64,000 bases of DNA from Todiramphus chloris collaris (Eukaryota > Chordata > Aves > Coraciiformes > Alcedinidae), in the NCBI GenBank assembly GCA_025345505.1, contig JANVCC010000018.1:10369178-10433177 (forward strand). The letters run 5' to 3'. How positions within the stretch are numbered: position 1 is the stretch's first letter; every line of letters begins with the position of its first letter. Made by a program: the position numbers and the translations under genes. Shown here in pieces: positions 47,803-59,459 of the stretch. The notes beneath the pieces were generated by a model. The model did no database searches. It had not been told where the DNA came from and saw only the letters and a program-made list of their open reading frames with translations.

Positions 47803-49675
47803 TAGAGAAGGTAAAATGAGCTAGCTTTCATTAAGAGAACTGGTTCAAGTTTATCATGACTTTACCTGTCAAACAATATGATTGAATTGAAAGGTTACCA
47901 GGCTCTTCAAAACAAAACAAAACAAAACAAAAAGAGAAAGGCAATCTATGGCAAGGGGAGTAACAGGCAACCAGTCAGGAAGAGGGCAAAGTTGGAAAGA
48001 GAGCTCTCAGGGATGGGCAACTGAGGATATTCAAGCACGTAAGAAGAACAAGGAGCCCAGGTTTGTAGCAAATCCTGCTGTCCATCTTTCAAAGTTATGA
48101 ACACTGATCTGAGGATAGAAAATATTTCCAAGTTGCCCAGAGATGGCCCCAGACAGGAAGCATGCATCTGCCTTTGCATCAATGCATATGTCAGGAGAAA
48201 TATATTGCTCCAACCTTGGTAGTTTTCAGTTTGTATTTGTTGAAGCTCTGCTTGTGCAAGGATGAGCAGACATCCTGGTAGGGTACCAAGACTCACAATT
48301 TTGGGTTCTTTGACCCACTACCTTTAGAAAGAGGCAAAGTCCCACTATTCTGTTCATGTCAGCTGGCAGTCCCAGCACTGGTGGGTGACGTCTGAATCCC
48401 AAAGAAACAGCAAGCAGTTGTTGCAAGCAGCTGTAGACACTGAAGTATTGTCACTTAAAAAGCCCACATGTCACCTGAGATAATTGAGGGAAGATAAAAA
48501 ACAACCAGACAATAAGAAATCAGAATGTTTTGCCTTCATACCTGGGTTTCTAGCAAGGAATGGTGACGAATGCTGATGCTCTGTTTTTGAAAGGGACTAC
48601 ATCACAGCTCCCCTGGGGCTCCCTGCCGAGACCTGCTGCCTGGCAAGGGAGCACTACACATGTCTGTCAACTTGCCATGCTCTGAGGGTATCACATGTGT
48701 TGAGAAGGGGCCAAAGCAACACGGTAGTCATTGCCAGTAAGGCAATGCCAGGAATGACCCCTTTTTCTCTGGACTTCCTAAAGAATGGGGGACATGTCAT
48801 GCCTGTTCCTACCCTCATGGTTTCATCAGTGTTTTCCAGCTCTGTCCTTGTAGGTGTCAACTTACTTTTGCTGCTTGGATTTGCCAGATGAGCTTGGATA
48901 CCTGAGCTTTGAGGAGCACAATACAGCCCCAACACTACCTGTGCACAGGACAGAGGCACAATGACCTTCTGCTCTGCCTGGCTTATTTCACCGGTGTACC
49001 ACTAAGCTGGACAACATATTCTGTACTATAAAACCCTCCAGGTTTTATTTATATCTACTCATTCTTGGTAGATGGTTGCTGAACCAACTTGCTCAGCATA
49101 AGAAGGAAGCACTCATTGCTGCTCTTTGGTCAGTGCAAGTTCTTGTATGCAGCACAGAGCAGAATACTCTTTCTTATAATTCTTGCTAAAACATGATGAG
49201 CTTGCAGTTTCCCCTACATTTATAACTCCACATTAGCTACATAAATCATTCCTCTCTTGCTTCTTCTCTGGTATATCTGATTTCTCTGGACTGCTGCAAA
49301 CACACCCCTTTCTGTCAGTCATAACCAGAGTTGCAATACCAGCTTTTCCAAAAGCTCCAAATACTGAAACAGCCTCTATTGTTTTGTTACTTCGGCCGTG
49401 TATGATGCCTAATGGGGTCATGCTCCTCTCAGAAGGAAAAATGCAAGTGTCAGTGCCACAACAAGGGAAAGAAATTGCATGGCTAGTCTGTAAGTCTTGC
49501 AGTGATTGTGCAGGAGTCAAAAAAGCATGGAAATTCAGATGTAGCTCTCCTAGATGGCATCTGAAATGTTTCACAGGCAATGCCATCTTTTCTTCATGAG
49601 CAGAGGCTCACTTGATATACTCAGCAATCTAACTGGGAGCTCTGCACCATGGCAAAACCAAGGGCTCATCAAAGG
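47803..49675. other. unassigned block, mildly GC-rich, several open frames
   Basis: Unlike the rest of the window, this 1.9 kb has several frames above 100 codons: minus 47946-48296 (116), minus 48654-48959 (101) and minus 49233-49586 (117), plus shorter plus-strand ones (48697-48891, 49384-49599). None shows a domain I recognise, and they do not line up in one frame. A degraded repeat of unknown family, a piece of an old endogenous element, or a locally GC-richer region giving fewer stops would all fit. An AAAAC array sits at 47909-47933. Confidence 0.35.
47909..47933. repeat. (AAAAC)n microsatellite
   Basis: Four clean AAAAC units plus a partial one, about 100 bp after the truncated CR1. 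Confidence 0.93.
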
Positions 49676-49719
49676 TCCCTTTCCTTTCCCTTTCCCTTTC
49701 CCCTTCCCTTCTCTTCCCC
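49676..49719. repeat. (CCCTTT)n polypyrimidine tract
   Basis: Pure C/T on the plus strand, mostly CCCTTT units decaying to CTTCTCTTCCCC, ending one base before the LTR. Confidence 0.95.
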
Positions 49720-49720
49720 A

Positions 49721-50310
49721 TGCTGGTTTTGGCTGGGATAGAGTTAATTTTCTACACAGTAGCTGGTATGAGGCTTTGTTTTGAATTTGTGCTGAAAACA
49801 GTGTTGATAATACAGGGATTTTTTCATTATTGCTGTTTATTGCTTACACAGTATGAAGACTTTCTGTTCCTCACACCACCTCATCAGTGGGTAGGTTGTG
49901 GGTGCACAGTAAGTGAGGGGACACAGCTGGTACAGTTGATCCCAACTGACCAAAGGATATTCTATACCATATGACATAATGTTCAACATATAAAGCTGGA
50001 GGAAGAGAAAGGAAGGTGTAGTATATTCAAAGTGATGATAATTGTCTTCCCAAGTCACCATTATATGTGATGGTGACTTGCTTTCCTGGTGATGGCTGAA
50101 CTCCTGCCTGCTGATGGTAAGTAGTAAACTAATTCCTTGTTTTGCTTTGCTTGTGCGCATGGTGTTTCCATGTCTTCTTCTTATTATTACTGTCTTTATC
50201 TCAACCCATGAGTTTCCTCACTTTTTCGATTTTCTCCTCCACCCTTCTGGAAGGGGAGTAAGTGAATGGCTAGGAGGGGCTTAGCTACTGGCTAGGGTTA
50301 CACAATGACA
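49721..50310 (+). mobile_element. solo LTR, ERVL-like, 590 bp
   Basis: It starts TGCTGGTTTTGGCTGGGATA and ends GGGTTACACAATGACA. The order of features is that of the common avian ERVL-type LTR: GAGTTAATTTTCTACACAGT, GTGCTGAAAACAGTGTTGAT, CTCACACCACCTCATCAGTG, CCAACTGACCAAAGGATATT, a decayed CRE position (TGACATAA), a TATA box (ATATAAA, 49988-49994), GTCTTCCCAAGTCACC, CCTTGTTTTGCTTTGCTTG and TTTATCTCAACCCATGAG. The usual poly(A) signal position reads ATTATT, so it is probably lost. No internal proviral genes adjoin. The flanks CCCCA and TAAAC do not match, so no target-site duplication is visible. Open frames inside are LTR shadows. Confidence 0.92.
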
Positions 50311-50333
50311 TAAACAAATGAAAAAATAAGAAA

Positions 50334-51530
50334 GTATTTTGGTTGGAAGGGACCTTAAAGATCATCTAGTTCCAACCCCCTTCCATGGGCAGGGACACCT
50401 CCTACTAGACCAGGTTGCTCAGAGCCCCATCCAATGTGGCCTTAAACATTTCCAGGGCAAAGCACCCACAACTTCTTTAAAAACCTGTTCCAGCACCTCA
50501 CCACCTTCACAGTGAAGAATTTCTTCCTTCTGTCTAATCTTAGCCTACCCTTTTTCAGTTTAAAGCCATTAACTCTTGTCCTGTGACTTCATGCCTTGAT
50601 AAAGAGTCCCTTCCCATCTTTCCAGTAGGTTCCTTTTAAGCACTGGTAGGCCACCAAAAGTTCTCCTGGAACCTTCTCTTCTCCAGGTTGCATAATCCCA
50701 ACTCTATCAGCCTGTTCTCATGGGTGAGGTGCTTCAGCTCTCTGATCATCTTTGCGGTCCTCCTCTGGACATGCTCCAACAGGTCCATGTCTTTCTTATG
50801 CTGGCTGCCCCACAGCTGAACACAGTACTCAGGTGGGGTCTGACTGGAGTAGAGGGGCAGGATCACCTCCCTCAATCTTCTGTTCATGATGCTTTTGATG
50901 CGGCCCGGGATGCCATTCATTTTCTGGGCGGCCAGCACACATTGCTGGTTTCAGGTTTTCATCCATCAATGCCCCCAATTCTTCTTAAGTTAAGAGCACT
51001 TCTCCACAGTGCTGTTCTCAATCCACTCATTACCCAGCCTGTATTTGTGGTCGGGATTTCTGTGACCCAGGTGCAGGATCTTGCACCTGTCCTTGTTGAA
51101 CTTCATGAGGTTTGCGTAGGCCCACCTCTCAAACTTATCAAGGTCTCTCTGGTTGGCATCCCTTACCTCCAGCACGTTGACCGCACCACACAGCTTGGTG
51201 GTGTTGGTAAACTTGCTGAGGGAGCACTCGATCCCCCTGTCCGTATCACTGACAAAGATGTTAAACAGCACTGGTCCCTGTACTAAGTTTCTCTCCACCA
51301 CAACTCTTTGAGTGTGTTCATGCAGCCAATTCCTTATCCACCAAGCAGTCCATCAATCCAACCCACATCTGTCCATTTTAGAAACAGGAATGTCACACGG
51401 AAGAGAGTCAAATGTTTTGCACCAGTCTGGGTGCATAACATTCTTCTCTTATCCAGTGGCTTAGCAACTTCATCTTCACATTCCCTTACGGCCCACAGAT
51501 GCATATTATCAGGTCCCATAGACTGTGTCT
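50334..51530 (-). mobile_element. CR1 LINE, minus strand, internally deleted
   Basis: About 1.2 kb of CR1 begins 24 bp right of the LTR. Its 3' end shows GGTTGGAAGGGACCTTAAAG and ATCATCTAGTTCCAACCCCC, but the octamer tail is gone. Minus-strand frame 50636-50938 encodes the thumb and C-terminal part ([29 protein letters not shown]). Frame 50990-51301 holds LFNIFVSDTDRGIECSLSKF, then FTNT at 51200-51211 where active copies have FADD, so both aspartates are lost. Near 51430-51460 the sequence jumps from DEVAKPL to the AKHLTL stretch: compared with the 16.4-kb copy about 290 bp of RT sequence are missing. The plus-strand frame 50720-51286 is a shadow. Confidence 0.95.
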
Positions 51531-53707
51531 CTTATGGATACATCATTTACATGACAAAATTCTATGGACAAATTAGGGTAAAATGATTTCCTACTTTGAT
51601 GTGCACAAGAATATAAATGTAGGTAAAAACCATATGTATACTTGCCTTGAAAATCTCATATTTAAAACTCTACCCTAGAGTGAGGTTGTTTGGATTCAAA
51701 CACCAGTAAAAGGATTTTGCTTAGATTTTTTGCATGAGTTTTTATTCTCTTTGTAAAAAGCTTCTACATACACTAACAGTTCATGGGCTTGCTGTTGAGT
51801 CTGGATGTAGGAAAAGAAAATTATTAAAGCATTAGTTTTCTGACTTCAATTTTCCTAATGCACATTTTTAAGTCCCTTGAGTGAGATAAACATGTCGATG
51901 TAGAAAATTGATAAAATCTTCAACATTTTTCTCTGTTAATTCTTCACACTTGAACACCAACAGCTTTATATTTCACAAGAAAAACTTACACTAGATGACC
52001 TACAATTTATCTAAACATGTTGAGTGATAGCAATGATTTATTTATAATACACAAAGAAGTTATTGTCATTCTGTGATTCTAACAGATTGAGCTATCAGAG
52101 CAGTGCTGATGTATGTCTGCCATAAACCAGACAGTTTTATTACATCAGAGATTCAGTTCTGCAGCTGTGTTTAGAGGCAATTCTATTTAAAATGTGCCTA
52201 TAACTCCCAAAGCCAACACCAGCAAATTTGTTTACTTTCTTGCTCTATTTGCCAGCCAAAGGCTCTTTAGGCCAAATTGCACCTATACTTGGCCCTGAAA
52301 TCTGCCAGATAATGAGTTTGGAGATTTCTGCTTGGAAGACTTGTATAATTATAAATTAACTTTGAAGACTTGGTTCATTAAATGATCTTTGCAAAATTAC
52401 TTTTGACTCTGAATTTGTGATATGGTGAATTTCTCTGTTATTCCTTAGGGCTCAACAAACTTGCCCCAAGATGTGTTAACTGGCCAAAAATGATCTTGGT
52501 TGTTCTTTAGTTGTTCGAGGGGCTTGTGGCTTTGTGGGTATTTCTGTGCTTGGTTATGTTTGGATTTCTTTTCCTAAACACTTAACAGCTGCCCAGTTAC
52601 TGACAATAGCATAAAGCAAACACATACTAGAAGGAGAGTGCAAACATGAAAACATAAGAAGTTTGCCCTTGTGTGTACCTCTCGTTTTAAGTATAGCATA
52701 AACTCCTAGTCTAGGCTAGATTCTTTACTTTTCCATGAGAAGAATCATACAGGTGATACCAGGGAGTCAAAAAATCTGTTCTTTGAAAAATTCATACAAG
52801 TCAGAAGCTGTTTGAATGTCTGCGCATTACAGTTGACTTAGTCAAGTTTTCATTTACAAATGCTCCAGTTAGAAGGAAACACGTCATGAGCACAGAGAAG
52901 TCTATGGGATGCTTTGTGTAGGCAGTTACAAGACTCCCAGAACTTCAAAAAGACTTCCTTCAACAGGATTAACTGAAGATATGAACCCCATCCTAGAATA
53001 TGAAGTTGATTTTGTCTATTTTGGTTTTATCTGTATACCCAGTTCAGAGTACATGCTCTGCAGGAGGGTGAGGTGAACCCCATGTCCTCCTCCAGACACA
53101 GATACATAGTCAGTAAACATTAGTGCTCTACAGAGCTTTCACAAGATCTCTGATTATGAGCATAATTATACATTTATGTGTATATGCAGAAAACCTGGTG
53201 TCAAATGCATGCAGCGTGTATCTCCACTCAGGCACCATCTGGCTCTTTTGTTACTGAAGGTTGAGTAAAATAAACAGACCACAGCTGAAGATTGCCAGAT
53301 AGCTTCATTTAGCCCCAAACCAGAAGCTTTAATCCAGCTCATATCAGGCATCCTCTTCAAAATATCTCTTCTATAAACTGTCAATGAGTTTTAGTCCAGT
53401 TTCTATTTGAAAGACAATGTAAATGTAAATGCAAAGTATGATTTCATACATAAACTTACTAAAATTTCTTCTTGGAAACAGAGGCAATACCAATAACTAA
53501 TGAATTTGCTCATCAAAAAACTTTAAAAGCTAATTAATGTTACAGGTAAAATTCTTCAAAAGGGAAAGAATGGAGATGGGAAAGCAGGATTTGTTAAGGG
53601 AAGTTAATTTAGGAAGAAGAAAAATATCACAGTTCCAAAAATTAGAGTAATCATAAAATACAAACATCCCTATACAAGAAAAAGACAATTAGAAATTAGT
53701 ACAGAGA
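51531..53707. other. unique AT-rich DNA, no gene seen
   Basis: No gene or transposon recognised. The 72-codon minus frame at 53166-53384 is unremarkable. Confidence 0.55.
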
Positions 53708-54557
53708 GAATAGTTCTACAAAGGGATCTAGATAGGCTGGATCACGGGGCCAAGGCCAATCCCATGAGTTTCAATAAGGCCAAATGCCAGGTCCTGTCCT
53801 TGGGCCACAACAATCCACAGCAGCGCTCCAGGCTTGAGGGGGAGTGGCTGGAGAGATGCCAGGTAGAGAAGGACCTGGGGGGTTGATTGACAACTGCCTG
53901 AACATGAGCCAGCAGTGTGCCCATGTGGCCAAGAAGGCCAATGGTATCCTGGCCTGGATCAGGAATAGTGTGGGCAGCAGGAGCAGGGAGGTGATCATTC
54001 CTCTGTACTTGGCTTTGGTGAAGCCTCACTTCAAATACTGTGTCCAATTTTGGGCCCCTCTCTACAAAAAGGACGTTGAGGTGCTGAAGAGGGTACAGAG
54101 GTGGGCTACAAAGCTAGTAAAGGGTTTGGAGCATGTGACTAAATGAGGAGAGGCTGAGGGATCTGTGTCTGTTTAGCCTTGAGAAAAGAAGGCGGAGGGG
54201 ACACCTTATTGCCCTCTCCAACTACCTGAAGGGAAGCTGTAGCGAGGTGGGAGTTGGTCTGTTCTCCCTGGTGACAAGTGACAGAACGAGTGGAAAGGGT
54301 CTGAAGTTGAACCAAGGGAGGTTCAGGCTGGATATTGGGAACTATTTCTTCAAAGAAAGAGTTGTCAGGCATTGGAATGGCCTGCCCAGGGAGGTGGTGG
54401 AATCACCATCCCTGGAAGTGTTTAAGAGGCAGTTAGATGTTGTGCTTAGGGACATGGTTTAGTGGTTTTTGATAGGGCTAGGAATAAGGTTGGACTTGAT
54501 GATCTTGAACGTCTCTTCCAGCCGTAACTATTCTATGATTCTATGATGCTATGATTT
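53708..54557 (+). mobile_element. CR1 LINE, distinct subfamily, 3' end complete
   Basis: It differs in wording from the other copies: GGGATCTAGATAGGCTGGAT, TCAATAAGGCCAAATGCCAG, GGTGATCATTCCTCTGTACT, TTTTGGGCCCCTCTCTAC, GACACCTTATTGCCCTCTCC and AACTACCTGAAGGGAAGCTG. Coding pieces are 53844-54146 and 54247-54462, the second giving the C-terminal [20 protein letters not shown] and its stop TAG. A frameshift near 53880 and a premature stop near 54141 break the protein. The 3' UTR has GGTTGGACTTGATGATC and CTCTTCCAGCC, then three ATTCTATG-type units. The endonuclease and RT active site are not included. Confidence 0.95.
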
Positions 54558-57500
54558 AGTTACATTAAAAAAGAATTGAGAAATGTCAGTCAGAATAAAT
54601 AAAAAATGACAATCTGAAGAAATCTGTGAAAAATCTAGGAAAATTTGTACTTCAGTGTCTTAAAAAAAGAAAGGAGAAAGAGGTGAAGTACACAAGGAAC
54701 TGAAAAGGAAGAATAAATTCCAAAAGTCACAGCTTTTATTAAACAAAAATATTGAAGCTGGTAGGGCTACCAAAAGGGAGAAAAAAGTACTACAGTGATC
54801 TTCCATTTGAGGGAAATAAAGAAACAAACAGAAAAAAGGTGCTTATAACTTTGTAATGCTTAAAAATATTTCTAGGACTTTATTAAGACATTAGCCATTA
54901 TCTGCTACATTTAACCTAATTTTCAAATTATCATACTGAATATAAATTTTATTCAGAAGTTCTAACTGAAACTGCTTTGGAATTTCTGGTCATTAATGTT
55001 TAGTTTTCATAATGTCCACAATTTTGAGAGTATAACAAAAGACTCAAGGTGTGTTGATGTTTTGCAATTCATCAGAAGTGTCAAGCAGGATCACCAGGCT
55101 AGTTTTAAGCTTGACATCAAACATGAGGAAAATGGAAAAGAGATTTAGACTATGAAGAATAAATGACTCCTAGCTGACAAGATACTGTAGATCTTATGGT
55201 GTCAAATAGATTCATTTTCAGATGAATTTGCTAGTTTTGTTAAGAAAGGAGTATCTGTGTTAGCATTTTTTATAGTATCAGGAACACAACTTTGAAGAAA
55301 ATCGTCATCCAGCCTCATTTTATGGTTTTCATCATGCAGCACTGCACAAACTGGATTCCTTCCACACTGATGAAACTAGAGGATGACTGTTTCCTGCTAG
55401 GCACCTACCATACTCACATGTTCCAGACATGTTGAGGTTTTAGCGCACATTAAAACTAGCCTTCAGTAAAACCACTGGAATGCATGTAGTATAGATGGAA
55501 GGTCCTCAGAGCTGTAATCTCTGCAGATTCCTTTTGTACCATGACACTTGATAGTGAAGAAGTAATGAAAGGTAACAAAAAATGGTTCCAGAATAAGGAA
55601 CACTTGTTGGTATTGAGTCTTCATTAGGATGATTCATCTGCAACTTCATAAACAAGAACCAATGTGCAATGTGAATTAAATCCTCAGTGAATAAAATAAG
55701 AAAAATGATTAAGAGATTCCAAAGAGAAGTTACTAATGAAAAAATGTTACAAAATAATAATATTTCCTTTGGGATCTTGGAGAGACTGTTACTGACTCTA
55801 GAAGTGTTCCATATGTTCAGCAAATAAACATAAAACCATAGATCATAAATCTAAAGAAGGCTAATGAAAGACTAAAATACTGACAAAAGACAACCAGACA
55901 GTGCTGTCTGGATTATTCAGTAAATTGAGTCCAATCAATCAAAATGCATTTTCATATATGCAAATTGAAAAGCATTTGTGTAGGAAAACAATGCAATCCA
56001 TATCTATTGGATGCAGAACTCTACCCTAGAAAGTAGTGACTCTGAATTAGGTTCAGGGAGGTAACTGCTTTGAGATTTCATAGCTGGCTGCAGTTTTACT
56101 AGGAGCAGTGAGATGATATTACTTACATGCAATACAGATGTATTACTTACATGAGATGGATGCTAAAATTTGCCACCATGAAAATAAGCAATGCAACACT
56201 AGGTGCAATACTAATGCACAGTACTAATTTCATTTCTGTTTTCTCCATTTTTCTTATTGTCATAATGATGGTAATAATGATCAGAAATAATGATTACTAT
56301 GAGAAGGGCCTCTTCTGGAAGACTTGACACAAATGGAAGCTAGTCAGAAAAAAGAGAAAAAGTTTTAATAATATCATTAATGTTTGCCACTTCCATTTGA
56401 ACAGTAAGCACTTTCCTCACTTTTCACAAAACTGTAAAATTAGTCTAAGATATTCCTATCACACATTCCCATTCTTTTCCAACAAATATAGTAGAAAGAA
56501 CAGTAGCCATTGCCCCATTCTTTCTATTACTTTTCCTATGTAATCACAACCACACCAGATTTTCAGAATTCTGTTTTTCCTGTTGTTACAGGGACAGACT
56601 AAGCACTACAGAATGACAAATCTGTTGCAGGCATCTGCTTGTTTGTCTTGCAGTTCATGATTAATTTGTTCAGCAGTTGATAAGGTGATGAACTTAATTT
56701 TTCTTGTATTAAGATTTGTTACCAGATTAACAGCAGGCTATAAATCAAATGCTTCTTGAGGCAATGCAGAGCATCGCACAATGATAGCAAAGTAATTACC
56801 TTTTAAGGTAGTGGTGATTTTGCACCTGCACATGCACATTGATCTTTCAGATATTAGCAAGGACTTCTTCACCTATTTCTTTAGGTGAATATCATTATCA
56901 TTCACCAGTGATACCTCTAAACATTTCAGAATATCAGTAGTAAACTATTTTGCTATGATGGGAATAATCTCAGAAATAATCCAGTTTTTCTCATTTCAGA
57001 CTCCAGGAAGGTACCATGTAATTAGGAATTTCAGAACTCCCCAAAATGGATATCAAATGGGAAAACATCTGGCATTCCAATGTTAGGTTATCACCCACCC
57101 CAAGTGGTGAAGGCTGTTGTGCTCAAAAGTTTCAGGACATGAGAAGTGTTTCTTGTAAAACCACAGATGTGTGATTTCTCCTTTATTCACAAGTGAAATC
57201 AAACAAATTTAAAAAGTGGGGTAATGTGTGAAGTATTTAAAATACCACTGTGTACATTTTTCTGAGACAGTTAAAAGCATTTTGTTAATCTTGAATGTCA
57301 CTGAAAGTCTTCTGTCACCTTGTCTCTTCCTCTCCCTCTGTCTGTGATGGATGTTTTCTTTCCGTGGTATCTTGGTAACTTTTCAGCATCAGTGGTTGAT
57401 AGCAACAGACTTAATCCACATCTGTGTTTCAAAGATACTAAATTTTTCTTTTCATATCCTTAAAAAACAATTCAGGAAGTCTGAGGTGTCTGTGACTCTC

Positions 57501-58562
57501 TTACATGAACTGTTCCAGATGGTATTCTGGGGTAATAAAGATACTAAGGACGCTATTTTTTTCTTGTCTTCAAGAACAAAAATTTGAGCATCTGGCTCTT
57601 TGGGATGCCTCAATCAATGCCTAAGGTTTGATTCAAAGCCCAGTTCTGCCCCTACTGCCATGAAGAAGGAGCCCAGGAGTTTTCCCGTAGTGTTGCGCCA
57701 AAATGATGCAATTAATTCATCTCTATGTGCTGGGAGCAAGGAAGGCTGAGTACCTGAACTGCTGGTTAACCAGAAATCCCTGGCTGGTTCATTGGTCTCC
57801 AGGTTCTATGGCTAATGTAATATACTCCACAGCAGGCATGAAAGCACAAGTGTATTTTTTGGAATCAGAAGTAGTCACTGTATCTCACTCCCTCTTCATC
57901 ACTGCCTGATATACAGAAAACATGTGTTTATTTCACTGGGGACTTATGGAGATCTCTAAATGAGAACTGATCAAGAAATTGTGTTTATTTCTATGAAAAT
58001 GAGAGTGTGTGTGATATAATAAAACCTCTGCAGAGTTGTTTGACTCTAAACCATGGCAAGAAATGACAGAAAAGTAAATTTAAAAACCCATGATGACACA
58101 CTAAGTCAAACAAAAAGTACTGCAGTGAAAGTACAGAAACATTATTTGACATTATTCAATAATTTATTTTATTTTAAATAGTATTCATACACTCTGAGTG
58201 AAGCTAAAATCAGTTATACTCATTTGTGAAAAAATCAAGTTTTAAAAAAATTAATATTTCTTTGAAGATCAATTTTCAACAAATATTAGCAATCTTGCTT
58301 TGATTTACCTACCTAGTTATGTGCATTACTCAGCATACATCCTGGTATCCTTCTGCATTAACCTGAATTGCTCTCATTTGGGTTATGCAGTAAAGGTATT
58401 TTGTATCATTCACTTGGATTGCCCACTCCAGGGTACTGGTCTTTGGATCTGGTCTGCTGAAGATAAAAGTAAAAGAAACAATATATTGTGTAAAGCCTGT
58501 AGGACTTCACAGGAAGCCTTTTTATTTTGTCTACAAGTTAATTCCCTGGAATACACAGAATT

Positions 58563-58598
58563 AAAAAAATAATAATAATTAAAAAAATAATAATAATT
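58563..58598. repeat. perfect 18-bp tandem repeat in AT-rich DNA
   Basis: AAAAAAATAATAATAATT occurs twice without mismatch, followed by a T5A6 stretch. Confidence 0.93.
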
Positions 58599-59438
58599 TT
58601 TAAAAAATTAAAAGGCAATAATTTATATACTGATGTCAGGTGTTAAATTGCCTGGGCTGATTAAATGCTAAAATGCTGGCTGAAGCAAAACCTATGGGTT
58701 TACAAAGTGATCTGATTGAAAGGTTTCATCTAGAGACTGCAGTATGGCTAAAACGGGTACCTATGTGCTGCTGTATAGCTGCTACATTTCATATGGTGTG
58801 AGCCTGACTGGATACATCCAGGCAAGGACTATATTCCTTCATGCATTTGTAATGTGATTGGCTAGTAGTGTCCTAGCAAAACTGAGGACTTCAGATGTTT
58901 TTCTAACACCGGCTTTGTTGGCACAGAATAAGAAACTCTATGTGAGAGGTTTTAATGCTAATAGATATTACACAATTTAAGAAATATTTCCTTGGGACTA
59001 TGTCCTACTTAAGTTTCCAGGTGAAAGTTCTCTTTCAGACTGTTTGCTTTACAAAGTTTATCTTTTCTTATCAAAACTCATCTTTTTCCATATAAACCAC
59101 TGTAAACCCACTGAAAGAGACCACAGCATACATCCAAATGCTGAAGTATTTCCCATTGTGGAAGGTATGGATGACATCAGCCTTTAGGGCTGAAAATTTT
59201 AGAGACAAGTAACTTAATTGCTAGTGGTCAAAAGTGCTCCTTTCCTAGATTCTTTTCGTATGATCACTAAAAATTCAATCCTCAGGTTATTTTGTTGTGA
59301 TTTCTTCACAGGGTCTTCTTTTATCTGATTTATTTTTTGTGTCTGTTTCTGGCCATACTAAAATTATGTATTGTCACATTGAAAGACCTGAACTCTTGTC
59401 AGAGGTACCCCTGATGGCATCTGTATATAAGCAGTAAC

Positions 59439-59459
59439 AAAAAAAAAAAAAAAAAAAAA
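59439..59459. repeat. poly(A) run
   Basis: About 21 consecutive A after AGCAGTAAC. No poly(A) signal or retrocopy adjoins. Confidence 0.95.

Noticed and set aside
50720-51286. 188-codon plus-strand frame, the longest in the window
   Set aside because: It is antisense to CR1 coding sequence, whose minus-strand frames match CR1 ORF2.
55506-55823. 105-codon minus-strand frame as a membrane protein
   Set aside because: It is Leu/Ile/Phe-rich as expected from AT-rich DNA, with no family motif, promoter or splice context.
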